Shown here piece after piece: positions 48,088 to 59,562 of a stretch of DNA of 64,000 nt. The notes below the pieces were generated by a model. The model saw only the letters and a list, made by a program, of their open reading frames with translations, searched no databases and was not told where the DNA came from. Location: positions 434,001-498,000 of the forward strand of contig JACAXG010000064.1 in assembly GCA_018881555.1 (NCBI GenBank). The letters are read 5' to 3'. The DNA is from Amblyornis subalaris. Taxonomy: Eukaryota > Chordata > Aves > Passeriformes > Ptilonorhynchidae. The translations under genes and the position numbers were made by a program. Each line of letters begins with the position of its first letter. Within the stretch, counting starts at the first letter, position 1.

Positions 48088-50893
48088 AATATTCTAAAAA
48101 AAAGAGTGAAAGGCAATTTTAAAGGTTAGATGTGTTAAATTTTAGTCAAGAATGATGAACATAGACTGGTTTAATTCTTCACTGGTTTATATCTCTACAA
48201 CCTGACTAACTCTGCTAGGAAGGGACAAAAAGCAGAACTTTATTTTTTGAAAGGCAAGGAACTGAGAGTGCCTTATGAAGAAGGTAGGTTCCCCCAGGGC
48301 CAGTGGCTCTGGAACAATGCACAACGAGTTTGAGCAGCAGTAGTTTCAAAGAAGGGTCACAAACTCCATTCCCATTGAGTGCTTTCAGCTATAAAAAAAA
48401 CCCCAAAAATAAAAAACTGAATNTGCACATGCAGCACTGTGTTTGTAGTGATCTTTCCATGTAACAGAGTAGGATAGACATAAAACCAGAGAAGATACGA
48501 CCACTGGTCACATCATGGTATGAAGATTGCATGGAATGCCCAGAAAACATTTTTGAGAGTGAACATGGAAGAACACTTAATAACCACATTGAGACAAGGC
48601 ACAAGGACCACCAAGCACACCAGGCAATGATGGAGGATATTGAAAGAACTTCTTTGTGTGGGATTCAGCTCCATATTCACACTTATGAATTTAGGTGACT
48701 ACATGTGCACTTAGGTACTCTCCCCATTGCAGCCAATAGAATTGGTGGAGACTGGAGGGTTTCCAGTGCACTCTAAAACAGAAAATCAGAATTGCAGTCA
48801 ATCAGCTGAGTAAACTGTTTCTAAGTCTCTCATTGTTTCCAAGAAGTTTAAAAGTTTTTTTTCTTTTAAAACCCCTTTGTTTCTCCAGTAACCCCTTTGA
48901 AATCAGAATAAAGTGTACCAGTAGAAGTCATTGAGCTTCAGTGAAGATTTAATACTTATTCCCTTCTCATCACTGTTGGTAGTCCCCATCACACAAAGTC
49001 CCACAGAATATAAAACCACTTATTAAAGCCTGGATCTTTATAAAAATATGTGAAAATGTTTGTCTTTTTAAAAAAATTATTATTATTAACTTTTTCCTGA
49101 ATGCATTCAAACATCAGATCCCAAAAAAGTTATCAGGTAAATTGCTTTTAAAGTTATATAAGTCACAAATCATATTTGTTAACTTAGCTGACCCTAATAT
49201 GATAATTAACATAGAATTAATCTCTCTTGAGGATATATAAAACATATGAAATCAAGACAATCTGGAATCCAGCCCAGCAAAAGGGTTATATAAAAAGGAT
49301 GTACTGAGCCATTTAGTCAACAACACTGCACTAATCTTTTGAAAGGAGATTCTAAATGCTAAATTTTAAAGTGATAGAATAAATAAAACCTTGAGGACTT
49401 TATTCCTAACCCCATGAAGCAGAATATTAATTACATCTTCAGAATGAGATCATTTCATATGCATAAACATGGCTCACAGGTTAACCATCCTTTTTGCTAG
49501 AGAGTTTTGTCAGCTGGGAATATTAATTCATTTAAAGAAAAGGAAAAAAGAAAATAAAACCCAACGCAACAGAATCAAAAAACCCAGACACATACTGCCA
49601 GTTTTATTGCAATGGCAAGGGACAAATCTGGCAAGAGAATTTAGTGGCCAAATCATTGACTCAGTCTCTCTAGCAAAAAAACCTCCATCTAAACCCCGGA
49701 GAACAAGGACATGCTATCGGAAAAAGATATTCATAACCTGGTTTTAAAAATAAAAACATCACAAATGTTCTGAGGAAGAGGAATAAATTCGCCAGGAAAT
49801 GACAGCAGTGAACAAAAGAAGGGCTAAAGATAAAAAGAGTCCTCTACAGGAGGACCCACAGCCTCACACAGAGAACCCACAATCTCAAAAGTGATGAAAA
49901 CTAAGCAGGTATTTGCTATTCTGTACTCTCCATAATTTCCAGGTACTTCTCTGCCGGGGAAGAGGACTTATCCCTTGTTCCTTTTCACACTTTGAATCTT
50001 CAATTTCTTTGAGGCTCCTAAAATGTTGAAACATGATCCTGAGATGAGCATGAATACACTATGGAAGAAACTCAAACAAAGCTGAAGTCTGAAAGTATCA
50101 TGATACAGGATTGTACCACCAAGAAGAATAAAACTGTGTGAGCAGCACCAAATGGACAAACCACCACCCAAGCCCCCTTCCCTTAGGAACCTTTGGAACT
50201 CAGAGCTGTGGCTCACACAACACATGGGCAATGAACAAAGAAACAAGAGAGGGCAATTTCCAAACAGGAATGTGTTGTTTTCTCCCAGGGCCTCAGAGGC
50301 ATAAAGGCAGTACATTTCTTTCAAGAGATGTATGGTTGCATCACTCACAACTGGCGATTTCTAATCCCCTCATTGTATTAACATAAATGAGCATGGACCC
50401 GTTAGACAACACAGCAAGGAAGCATAACAAACCCACTGGACAGAAAAGCTGACTTTTCCTGTNAGCAGTCTAACTTCCTTCCTCCCCCACAAAGACTAAA
50501 TGCATACTTAAATCCCCAAAAAAGTCTAAGCAAAGTTATCAAAGGAACCCCTAAAGATACCTAAATATGATAAATACATTTAATATGTTGCACCTGCATT
50601 TAAAAACTTGTAGACTTTGTAAGGGGCACACAAAAATTGAAGCTTTATTAAGCACTGAACAATTCCCATATCATTTAGATCTCTTCTTTGCCCCCAGCAA
50701 GNATCTCCTCCCCTTGCCTGTTTGTAGAGCCTTGGCACTAGGGGTCCATCATTCCCAATGTTTAGCTCTCGAGGCTCTGACAGCTGAACATATTTAGTCT
50801 TATAAATAGAAAAAACATTTGCGTCAGCCACTACGCTATGTTAATTCCCTAAATTGCCATATTTTCATTACTCGTTACAAAACATCCCTTTCT

Positions 50894-50910
50894 CCCCCCT
50901 CCCCCCCCCC
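50894..50910. repeat. Poly-C run
   Basis: Sixteen C with a single T. This is unusual in an otherwise AT-rich neighbourhood and prone to sequencing-length error. Confidence 0.85.
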
Positions 50911-51121
50911 AAGGGAATGATCTCTGGTGTAAAGGAGATAAATGTGTTTAATGGTTTCATTAATCCTCACCTTAGATCATATTTTCTTACAAATACATTT
51001 GTAGAAGGCAAAGAAAACATATCAACGAAATGGAAGCTCCCCTTCCTCCAAAAGTTAGTTCAGATTTTCTGCCCAATTACAGTCCCACTAGTTGCAGTAC
51101 TTCAAACATTTTCATTTCATC

Positions 51122-51297
51122 CGCACTGGAACAGGTTTCCCAGAAGAGTGGATGTCTCACCCCTGGAAGTGCTCAAGGAAGATTGGATGGGGCCCCGAGC
51201 AACCTGGTCTAGTGGAAGGTGTCCCTGCCCATGGCAGGGTTGGAGATAAATGGTCTTTAAGGTCCATTCCGACCCAAACCATTCTATGACTCTATGA
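51122..51297 (+). mobile_element. CR1 LINE 3' end
   Basis: From 'cgcactggaacaggtttccc' the plus strand reads HWNRFPRRVDVSPLEVLKED-like codons (within 50854-51249). It then runs through 'gcaacctggtctagtggaag' and 'tggtctttaaggtccattcc' to the terminal 'attctatgactctatgaat'. It is in the main group. Together with 52199-52525 it forms an inverted pair 0.9 kb apart. Confidence 0.92.
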
Positions 51298-52004
51298 ATC
51301 ATTTCCTTTCCTGTTTCTCAGGAGAAGCTCACAGAGGTGATAATCTTCTGCCTGCTAAATTATACTCCCACCCAAGTGGATTCCCATATGAACAAAAGAA
51401 CCTTCTTTGATTCCATAACAGGACAAACTTCCTTTTGTTCTTCTTGTTCTCCCCAAGTAATCTGCCACAACAAGGGAATTATACTGTAGCACTGAATAAC
51501 CCTTGCAGTAAACAAATTCATAATGGGTGGCTTCAGTGTCCCCACTTAGCAGAACTTTCTTTGAATTATATATATTTACAGGTCATATATTTTACTATGT
51601 ATAAAATATATATAGTATGTAGTCTTACAAGCAATATGGTTATTCTCATTTACTGGAGAACCAGATAATAAAATAACTACCATTATATTTCACAGGGCAA
51701 TAAGGCAGTAATTAATTTGTTAATAATTGTGCAGTGCTTTGAAAAGGTAAAGAGCTCTAAGTACTGGGTACTATAATTAAGAAATTGCTAAATGTTGATC
51801 AACTGAAAACCAAAATTTCATATCTGAAATTGCTACAGAGCTATTCACCCTCCATCTGTGGATACTGTTCTTGCAGCAGCTATTGATTGCACACAGCAGT
51901 AAGCTTGAGAATGCTTCATCCTGAAAAAATAGCAGGTGAAATGCTGATCTTATTCAAGGCAATAAACACCTTGCCCTGACATCAGAGGGTCCCTGTTTGC
52001 AGAC
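51298..52004. other. Unique DNA, no gene recognised
   Basis: AT-rich, with AT-biased tracts near 51560-51620. No gene or interspersed repeat is recognised. Confidence 0.5.
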
Positions 52005-52055
52005 TATACCAGCTACTAGGAAGAAAATTACTCCATTCCAGCCAAAACAAGGACA
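52005..52055 (-). mobile_element. LTR end fragment
   Basis: 'taccagctactaggaagaaa' followed by 'attactccattccagccaaa' and 'acaaggaca' matches the terminal part of the LTR at 18520-19095 (which has 'agaaaattaactctctccca' and 'ccaaaaccagcaca'). Only about 50 bases remain, ending in CA. The strand is given by analogy with the larger copy. Confidence 0.6.
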
Positions 52056-52198
52056 GAGTCTGACTTTCACGGCGATATTTTTCTACTTTAGGCACCAGCA
52101 GATCATTTTAAACAAGCAATTTGTTCTGTTTTGTTTTTCCTCAAGAAGCCAGCTTGTCTGCACGCAATGATTGACTGGACTCATTGGCTATGTACATC

Positions 52199-52525
52199 AC
52201 AGAATCATAGACTGGTTTGGGTTGGAATGGACCTTAAAGACCATCTAGTTCTGAACCCCCCTGTCACTGGCAGGGACACCTTCCACTAGACCAGGTTGCT
52301 CAGAGCCCCATCCAACCTGGCTTTGAACACTTCCAGGGATGGGGCAGCCACAGCTTCTCTGGGAAACCTGTGCCAGGGCCTCACCACCCTCATAGTGAAG
52401 AATTTCTTCCTAATATCTAATCCAAAACTCCTGTCTTTCAGTTTAAAGCCATTTCCCCTTGTTCTACCACTACGTGCCCATGTAAAATGTCCCTCTCCAA
52501 GGGCTTCAGCAATATTCTAGGGGAA
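52199..52525 (-). mobile_element. CR1 LINE fragment
   Basis: Starts 'cacagaatcatagactggtt' and follows the main-group wording closely ('ccttccactagaccaggttg', 'tgaacacttccagggatggg', 'aagaatttcttcctaatatc'). It ends near 52525 after 'tccctctccaagggcttcag'. It is less diverged than most copies in the window. Confidence 0.93.
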
Positions 52526-55500
52526 AGGCANGTATGGAAAAAAGGCTTCTCTGCTTCCATGCTTGGAAATCAGAATCAATAGTTTAAAATACCCAGAACT
52601 AGTGGAAGCTCTTTAAAATTTCATCATGTTCATTGGAATATATTCATATTTCAAATCAGGATGAATTTTTGCTTTGAACCAGGCCCTGAACTTTTTGCTT
52701 TGTCTCATATTTACAGATACCATTAGAGTCTCTTTGGCAATTGAACTGCCACAAAGTGCTGTCCCCTCGTTCTGCATCAATCTGTGGAGGACAGTGACCT
52801 GCAGCAAGGAGTGACTTGGGAAGGGATCAGCCTGGTTTACCACATTTGCATCACTGACAGAGGAAGAACAGCATTGCTGTAGCTCAGACACTGTAAAAAA
52901 TCTTGCAAGGGAATTATCTACTGCTGTCTACTAGGATGAGAAGTCATGAAGAAATTAACCTATTCTTTACTTTGAACCAGAGAGCTCAACTGAAATGGGA
53001 AAAGAATTGAGTAAAAATGTCCTCCCATGAATGAAAAAATATGGAATTAAAGGCAGTATGACTTGCCTTCTATGATCTCTGCCAGTACCATGTGCAAAAA
53101 CTGGTCTCAGTGGTTGTGTACAAAAGATTTATACAGTGAACCTGTTTGCAACACAAAAGAAAACAAAATCTGCTTTTTCAGACAAAACTTGATACTGAGG
53201 TCAAGGTGGATGCATAGCAGCTCAAGTCCATTTGCAGTCTAACCTGATTTTGAAGGCACAACAACAAGGATAGAGAGAGTACAGGTTAATATTGCAAACC
53301 TGTGCCTAAATACACACAAGCAAAGCTTCAGAGGATTAGACTTTTCTACCCACAACATCCTCCAAATCACACTGCTTTGTTTTGTGGTAAGTCTGCATGT
53401 TATCTGTCAAATCTGGAGCTGGCACCACTGGATTGATTGCTCCCTAAATATGTTTTCTCACATTTCTAGCAAAATTAAACAAATTTAAGCAACAGCTCAG
53501 TAGACAAAAGATCTGCAGCCTCTCCCCAGCCACACAAATAAATCATTGAACCGAAAAACAGCATTTGAAGCATTATGGTTTAACAGTCACTTCTGGTAAT
53601 AGAAGCATGGGGAGCAAAGCCACGGAGCCTGGGTGGATGGAAAACCAAGTACAATACAACAGTAGGGAGTTTGCTGCATAAAGAAGAAACTTCCAGCTTG
53701 CACGCAGTTAGGTAGGCAAAAAATAGAACTGGTTTGCTTAGCACAAGGGTTTTTTTTATGTTGGGAGAAAGCCACTAACATGTGGGAAAATGAAATGAAA
53801 CAAAACAATCCTTTGTCCAAAGAGACTTGGCCACATGAGACTGAAGAAACACTCTGAAATGCAAAGGAATAATTCCTCATATTTTGGTCAGTTATTATGG
53901 TAAAATAGACTACCTCAAGCAGAGTGAGACAAGGTAGCTATCTCAAAATGACACAACTCAAACTGACACACACCATGGTGTCTTTGGAGACATAACCCTA
54001 TGTCTTCATAGGCCCTGATTCTGCAGGAAAACAGCAGCATGAAGAAGTCATTCCTTACATTGCAAACGTCCAGATAAAACAGAAGAAACTGAGTTATGAC
54101 TGTTCCCCACAGCTTTATGAAGACATTTGAAGTGCAGAAAATAATCAATGGGTTTGTTGGGGTTTTTTTTAATCAGTCTTATACAACTGGAGGTATCCTA
54201 TATTTCTTTTTCAGATTTTCTCTGGAAGTTTCTTGTCTCAGTGCACCACAAAGGCAGAAGACTGTTTTAAAGCTACATATGTTCATGTTCATGTTATAGT
54301 TCCAAGACAGAATTATCATCATCAACTTCACTTGATAAAGGTTGCTATCAGTTCTTAACCAGTCTAATTAAGGCTGCTTTTTCCTGAGTGGAAAGATCAC
54401 AGTAAAAAAATAAACTTCTAGCACCTACGCCTCATCTCCCAGTTTTTTGTATAGTTTTGAGAAGCAGACAATGCTGTGTAGCACTTAATGTGTTTGGAAA
54501 ACTTGGAAAGGTTGCAGGGGAAATATTGGCTGAAGCACAATAAAAGNTGATAAACCATCTACCTGGGTATGGCTATCACAATAAAAAAAAAAAAAAAAGA
54601 AATTGAATGTGGATTCAAGGTGACTCCTCCCCATACATTCACTTTTACAAAACATAACCATGTACTGTGTCCATCTCTTTTCCTCTGAAACTCTCACCAG
54701 CCCACCTCTACGCATTCAAAGACCTGCAGATGCAAGAATAAACAGATCCAAGACAGTGAATAACTGATCCCTCTTCTCTATTCGACACCAGTCGTAGTAA
54801 TGAGACCTTCCTTGGAAAATAAACAAGACACATAATTAGTCTGCTATCCGGAGTCTCTTATATTCCTTATTTCAAGCAACATCAATCACTTGCATCCCAC
54901 GTTATTTCCACTCAAACACGGCATCCTTCTTACTGCCATTGCAGAGCATTGGTTCTGTGAGAAATGCCAAATCACATAAGCAAAGAATATTGTTTACAAC
55001 ACTGTATGGAATCCCATAATGTTTTATATTTTCTGCCTAAATTATATATATATATATATATATGTTTCCACTTCACATTTGAGCCTTGGCAGGCTCAGAA
55101 TGATGCTTACTAGCTCAGTTAAGGCATCAGTTCACACTCTTACAAAATGCTCATGCAACTCCCAAGCGAACCAGTCAGATGTGGGAAAACAGCTTCCAGA
55201 TCACAACAGCACAAGCCAAGGAACACAGCACTCTTTATAAAATCTGACTACTTAACGATGTAAGAGAGGAAAGGGAAGGAAAGGAAAGATGTAATCTGGA
55301 ACTTCAGGGGACTGCACACCATTTATCTATCACCGTCTCCTGGCTGGCTTGCTGGCTGATGACAAGAGCTACAGATGGAAAAGGTGGGAGGGAGTTAAAC
55401 CGAAAGCTGTCCAGCTTTTCAGACTGTCAACAGCTCTTCTCTGTTATTTTTTGTGAAGTTTTTTTTTCAGTTTCCCTGGGGAGAATTGTTCATAGCTTTA

Positions 55501-56762
55501 ATTACTCTCAATTACTAAGAAAGAACGTTGAAACAGAAAACAAAGACACAGCAGTTCTTCTCTGCTCCTGAATTCTGTAAGGATCATGTCACCGACTCCC
55601 ACCAGCCTCACAGGGACCCTTGGAGAAAAATTGCAACAGGTCAGCACAATTTAGGAACAGCTTCTTTCAGGGTTTAGCTGTCCAAAGCTCAATTATGAGC
55701 CAGAGCAACTCATTTTTTAACAAGATCCACACGCTTCCACACTGATACCTGTCACTCTGAGCTTGACCAGTGATGCTTTGGCTAGTGATCTTTTGTTCTG
55801 GGTTGAAATTCTGCAATCCCCTCAGAGCAGCCTGTACAACTGGGGAAATCTCACTAGAGCTAGATTTTAAACATGACATTGTTTTTCTTCCCTACCCTTT
55901 CCGTTCCTATCTTGAAAAGCCGGCTCTGTGCAAAGCGAGCTGGAGAGAGTAACAACNTTTGACAGAGATCTGAAGCCTAAATAATATCTCACCAAGGCAT
56001 AAAGTCTCCTGAGCCTTTTGTAATAAATAAATGGCATACTGTAAAACACAAATGAGCATCACTGTGGTTGTGATTGCATTGTCCCGATGGGGAACCTGTG
56101 CCTGGCACAGGGCCAGCCATGTAATTCAATACTGAGACAGAGCACACAAATGGACCTCGGAAGGAGGATCAATTTTAATGTAATCCCATCTACTAATCAA
56201 AAGAGACTGAGGGATTAACGTTCACTAGGAAATGTCTGCTCAAAGTTGTCATAGCTCATTGATAAAGGTAGCTTTGTTTTAATTAAGATACAAAACGCCA
56301 ATTCCAGGTCTAATTTTAGCTGCAAATAATCAGTTATTGATGATGTGTCTGGCTGAATTGTTTTAGCCTCTCTAGAATATTGTTTTTTCAACTAGATCAG
56401 TCAGTGTGTATTGTTTTTCATACTGCAAGGAGACCCCATTCTCATACTGTCTTCATCCTCCCAGCACGAGTTGCCCATAGTTTCCTGTTTTCCCAATATT
56501 AATTGTTGGCCCCAAGCTAAACCCGACTTGTGACTCTTCATCCACCCCTGTCTATCCACCAGCAAGACTGTATCCCATTTTGTGTAGCCTATGACATGCT
56601 GAAAGCAGCAAGTCAATCTGCACACCTCAAAAGGCCAGATGCCATCTCAAAAACCCAAGTCAGATGTGCCAAAAATAGTTATCTCCCGCATTATCTCATC
56701 AGAGAGAGCAGAAAACACCATGCCTGGCTTGTCCGGGTGAGTTTTCCAAAATAAGCAGCACT
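52526..56762. other. Unique DNA, no gene recognised
   Basis: A TA repeat lies at 55043-55063 and a poly-A run near 54582-54598. Frames such as 53587-53880 (-) and 52613-52891 (-) are unrecognised. No interspersed repeat is seen. Confidence 0.5.
55043..55063. repeat. (TA)n microsatellite
   Basis: About ten perfect TA units, which encode the YIYIYIY run seen in the overlapping chance frame. Confidence 0.9.
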
Positions 56763-57367
56763 GACTTGCTTGTATCAGAAATAGTGTGGTCAGCAGGACC
56801 AGGGCAGTGACCACCCCTCTGAACCCAGCCCTGGTGAGGCCACATCTCGAATCCTGTGTTTGGTTTTGGAACCCTCACGACAAAGAGGACATCGAGATGC
56901 TGGAGAGTGTCCAGAGAAGGACAACAGAGCTGGGGAAGAGTCTGGAGCACAAGTCTGATGAGGAACAGCTGAGGGAGCTGGTGGGGCTCATCCTGGAGAA
57001 AAGGAGGCTCAGGGGGAACCTTACCACTCTTTACACCTACCTGAAAGGAGGGTGTAGCCAGGTGGGGGTTGCTTTCTTTTCCCAAGCAACAAGTGATAGG
57101 ATAAGAGGATATGGGCCCAAGTTGTGCCAGGGGAAGATTAGACTGGATATTAGGAAAAATGTCTTCATGGAAAGGGTGGTCAGGCATTGGAACAGGCCGG
57201 CCAGGGAACTGGTAGAGTCACCATCCCTGGAAGCATTCAAAAAATTTATGGATGTGGCACTCGGGGATGTGGTTTAGTGGTGGACTTGGCAGTTCTGGGT
57301 TAATGGCTCGACACAATGATCTTGAACGTCCTTTCCAGCCTGAATGATTCTCTGACTCTGTGATTCT
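56763..57367 (+). mobile_element. CR1 LINE with open reverse transcriptase C-terminus
   Basis: The longest CR1 in the window. It begins 'tgcttgtatcagaaatagtg' inside the reverse transcriptase gene and ends with the 3' terminus 'ctgactctgtgattctaca'. It keeps an uninterrupted C-terminal coding part (56786-57277). It shares the 'gatcttgaacgtcctttccag'-type 3' end with the 12019 and 35745 copies. It is 5'-truncated: the endonuclease and the catalytic part of the reverse transcriptase are absent, so it cannot move by itself. Confidence 0.95.
56786..57277 (+). pseudogene. CR1 reverse transcriptase, C-terminal 163 codons
   Basis: In CR1 this region lies downstream of the reverse transcriptase catalytic core. 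Visible in order are [14 protein letters not shown] (about residues 18-31), [15 protein letters not shown] (about 66-80), [15 protein letters not shown] (about 112-126) and [19 protein letters not shown] (about 141-159). The frame ends at a stop where the CR1 protein normally ends. The start methionine is incidental: the open frame continues from truncated upstream coding sequence, and no host promoter is evident. No YxDD catalytic motif is included. The lack of stops over 492 bases suggests a younger insertion than the other copies. It is a truncated transposon gene rather than a host gene. Confidence 0.85.
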
Positions 57368-58021
57368 ACATTCAATGACAAAGCATAAGACTTACATCTG
57401 TGCCCTGTGCCACCCCCTCATCCCTCCAACCCCCTCATCCCTTTTGAATATTGCCATCAGTAACCACCAATGCTGTAAACCCTTTGGGCTCCACTCGTCT
57501 TTCCAAAACACCAATGGCACAAACAGCCATTTTCACTGGAACATGGGGAACTGGCACTTGCTTTTATGACCCACAAGCAGCTTCACCCATCAGCAGGGCA
57601 GTGCCTGCAGATGTTGTTCACACAGGTGGTACTTCCTGCTCCATCTCAGAAAGCAACAAGAGGCCAAGGCTCGTCCTCACAGGGCTAACAAACCCTTTCT
57701 CACCTAGTGCTGTAACACACAAGCCGCAGTTGGGCTGAGCAAGAATACATGGGAAGGCAGGGGGTGTAGCTGCACTGGTGTGCACAAAATAGTTTTCCAG
57801 TTTCCTTCCTTCTGGGTTTTCCTCACTCAAAGGAAGCCACAGAGTTTTGCTGCAAATCAAGCACAACAAACCCTGGCCTTTNCAAGATCTTGGTGGCGAA
57901 TGAGAAACCTCTGACATAATTTCGCCAAATCTTTGGCACAAACCCAGGTTCAGAATTGAATTTTGCATCTGGACTCTCTGTAACAAGACACAGATGCAGG
58001 CAGTTTTGTGGAATTGTAGAA
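57368..58021. other. Unique spacer between CR1 copies
   Basis: About 650 bases. Frames at 57451-57738 (+) and 57618-57986 (-) overlap on opposite strands and are unrecognised. Confidence 0.5.
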
Positions 58022-58320
58022 ATCACAGAATGGTTTGAGTTGAAAGGGACTGTAAAGTCCATCCAGTTTCTACTCCCCTGCCATGGGCAGGNACACCTTC
58101 CACNAGACCAGGTTGCTCAGAGCCCCACCCAGCCTGGCCTTGAACACTCCCAGGGATGGAGCAGCCACAGCTTCTCTGGGAAACCTGTTCCAGTGACTCA
58201 CCACCCTCACAGTGAGGAATTTCTTCCTAACACCTAATCTCTCCTCTCTTAGTTTAAAACTGTTACTCCTAGTAACAGATAGTCCTGTCACTATCTGCCC
58301 ATGTTCCATCATATTGATCT
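58022..58320 (-). mobile_element. CR1 LINE fragment
   Basis: Starts 'aatcacagaatggtttgagt' and carries the main-group blocks 'ctgccatgggcaggnacacc', 'gaccaggttgctcagagccc' and 'gaggaatttcttcctaacac'. On the minus strand the frame 58070-58411 includes VSHWNRFPREAVAAPSLGVFK, the end of the CR1 protein. It is inverted relative to the copy that ends at 57367. Confidence 0.93.
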
Positions 58321-58977
58321 TAAACACTGAAACTTGAGTGTGTTTTCTGATTTGACTCAAATCACAGTACATTCTTATTCCTGAGGCTGATGTTCGAGGA
58401 GCTGCATACAAGCAGTCAGACCAAGAAGCAGAGACTAAATCCTACATGGCATCTCGATGCCTGACCAATCCTCTGCTGATCTCCCACTTCCTTCATTCAG
58501 ACAGAATGGTTTCAAGGTGTGATTTAACTTAAAANCTCAGGTTTTACTTCTTTGACAAGCACTCTGCTGCCTCCATCTTACTGCTGCAGAGCTGTCAGTC
58601 CAAACTCACCCCGGATCATATCCCAGGCCTGTGGATAGCTCTTTGTTCCTACCTTGCCAGTACAAAGTACAGGGCCTCCTCCCCTCCCACCCACTCATTT
58701 GCAGTCAGCTGGTGCAACTGTGACTCATCCCNTTCTAGTACAGACTTCAGAAACCTGTTCAAGGCATTTATTAGCTCATCTCACAGGAGCTGTAGCCTTC
58801 ATAATTAGTTGTGACCATTTAGAGAGGAACAATTTCAAATATTGCCATTTTCTCTCACTTCTTTCCCTGCCTTAGGAGAGGATGGGGTCCTTCCAGAAGA
58901 CAGCTGGCAGCAGAGATAAAGAATGTGATCCTGCCTGGGAAAATTGGTCCCCTCCTCAGTACAGAATCCAGAATCAA
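58321..58977. other. Unique spacer between CR1 copies
   Basis: No gene or repeat is recognised. Confidence 0.5.
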
Positions 58978-59562
58978 TCACAGAATGGGACAGGCTTGAA
59001 GGGACCATAGTGGCTCATCTGGTCCAACCTCCCNGCTCAAGCAGGGTCATCCCAGAGCACACAGCACAGGATTGTGTCCAGACAGTTCTGGAATATCTCC
59101 AGTGAGGGAGACTCCGCACCCTCTNTGGACAACCTGTTCAGTGCTCAGTCACTGCACAGTAAAGAAATTATTCCTCATGTTCAGGTGGAACTTCCTGGGC
59201 ATCTGTTCCCGCCTGTTGCCTCTTGTCCCATTGCTGAGCACCTCCAAGCAGAGCCTGGTCCATCCTGTGACCCCTCCCTGCAGACACTGACAGACAGGGA
59301 TGAAGTTCCCTCTCAGTTGTCTTTTCTCGAGGCTGAATAGCCCNAGCTCCCTCAGCTTTTCCTCATAAGAGAGATGCTCCAGTCCCTTCATCAGCTCTGC
59401 TGCACCTGCTCCAGGAGCTCCACTGTCTCTCTTGTTCTGAGAAGCACAGAATGGACACAGCACTCTGGATGTGCCTCACCANGGCTGAGCAGAGGGGCAG
59501 GATCACCTCCCCAGCCTGCTGGCAATGCTATTCCTAATGCACCCCAGGATAACATTGGCTCC
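58978..59562 (-). mobile_element. CR1 LINE fragment, different subfamily
   Basis: Begins 'atcacagaatgggacaggct' and has 'accatagtggctcatctggt', wording not shared with any other copy here. The minus frame 59149-59463 carries LMKGLEHLSYEEKLRE, FSLEKRQLRGNFIPV and FHLNMRNNFFTV, all from the CR1 reverse transcriptase C-terminus. Its YEEKLRE and HLNMRNNFFTV wording differs from the EEQLRE/DIRKN type of the 56763 copy. That makes it a separate lineage. It extends to about 59562. Confidence 0.92.

Larger units (their letters stand above)
47881..51121. other. Unique DNA, no gene recognised
   Basis: AT-rich. An AAC repeat lies at 48071-48087 and a poly-C run at 50894-50910. Frames at 49968-50348 (-, 126 codons) and 49469-49747 (+) are unrecognised. 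I see no interspersed repeat. Confidence 0.5.
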
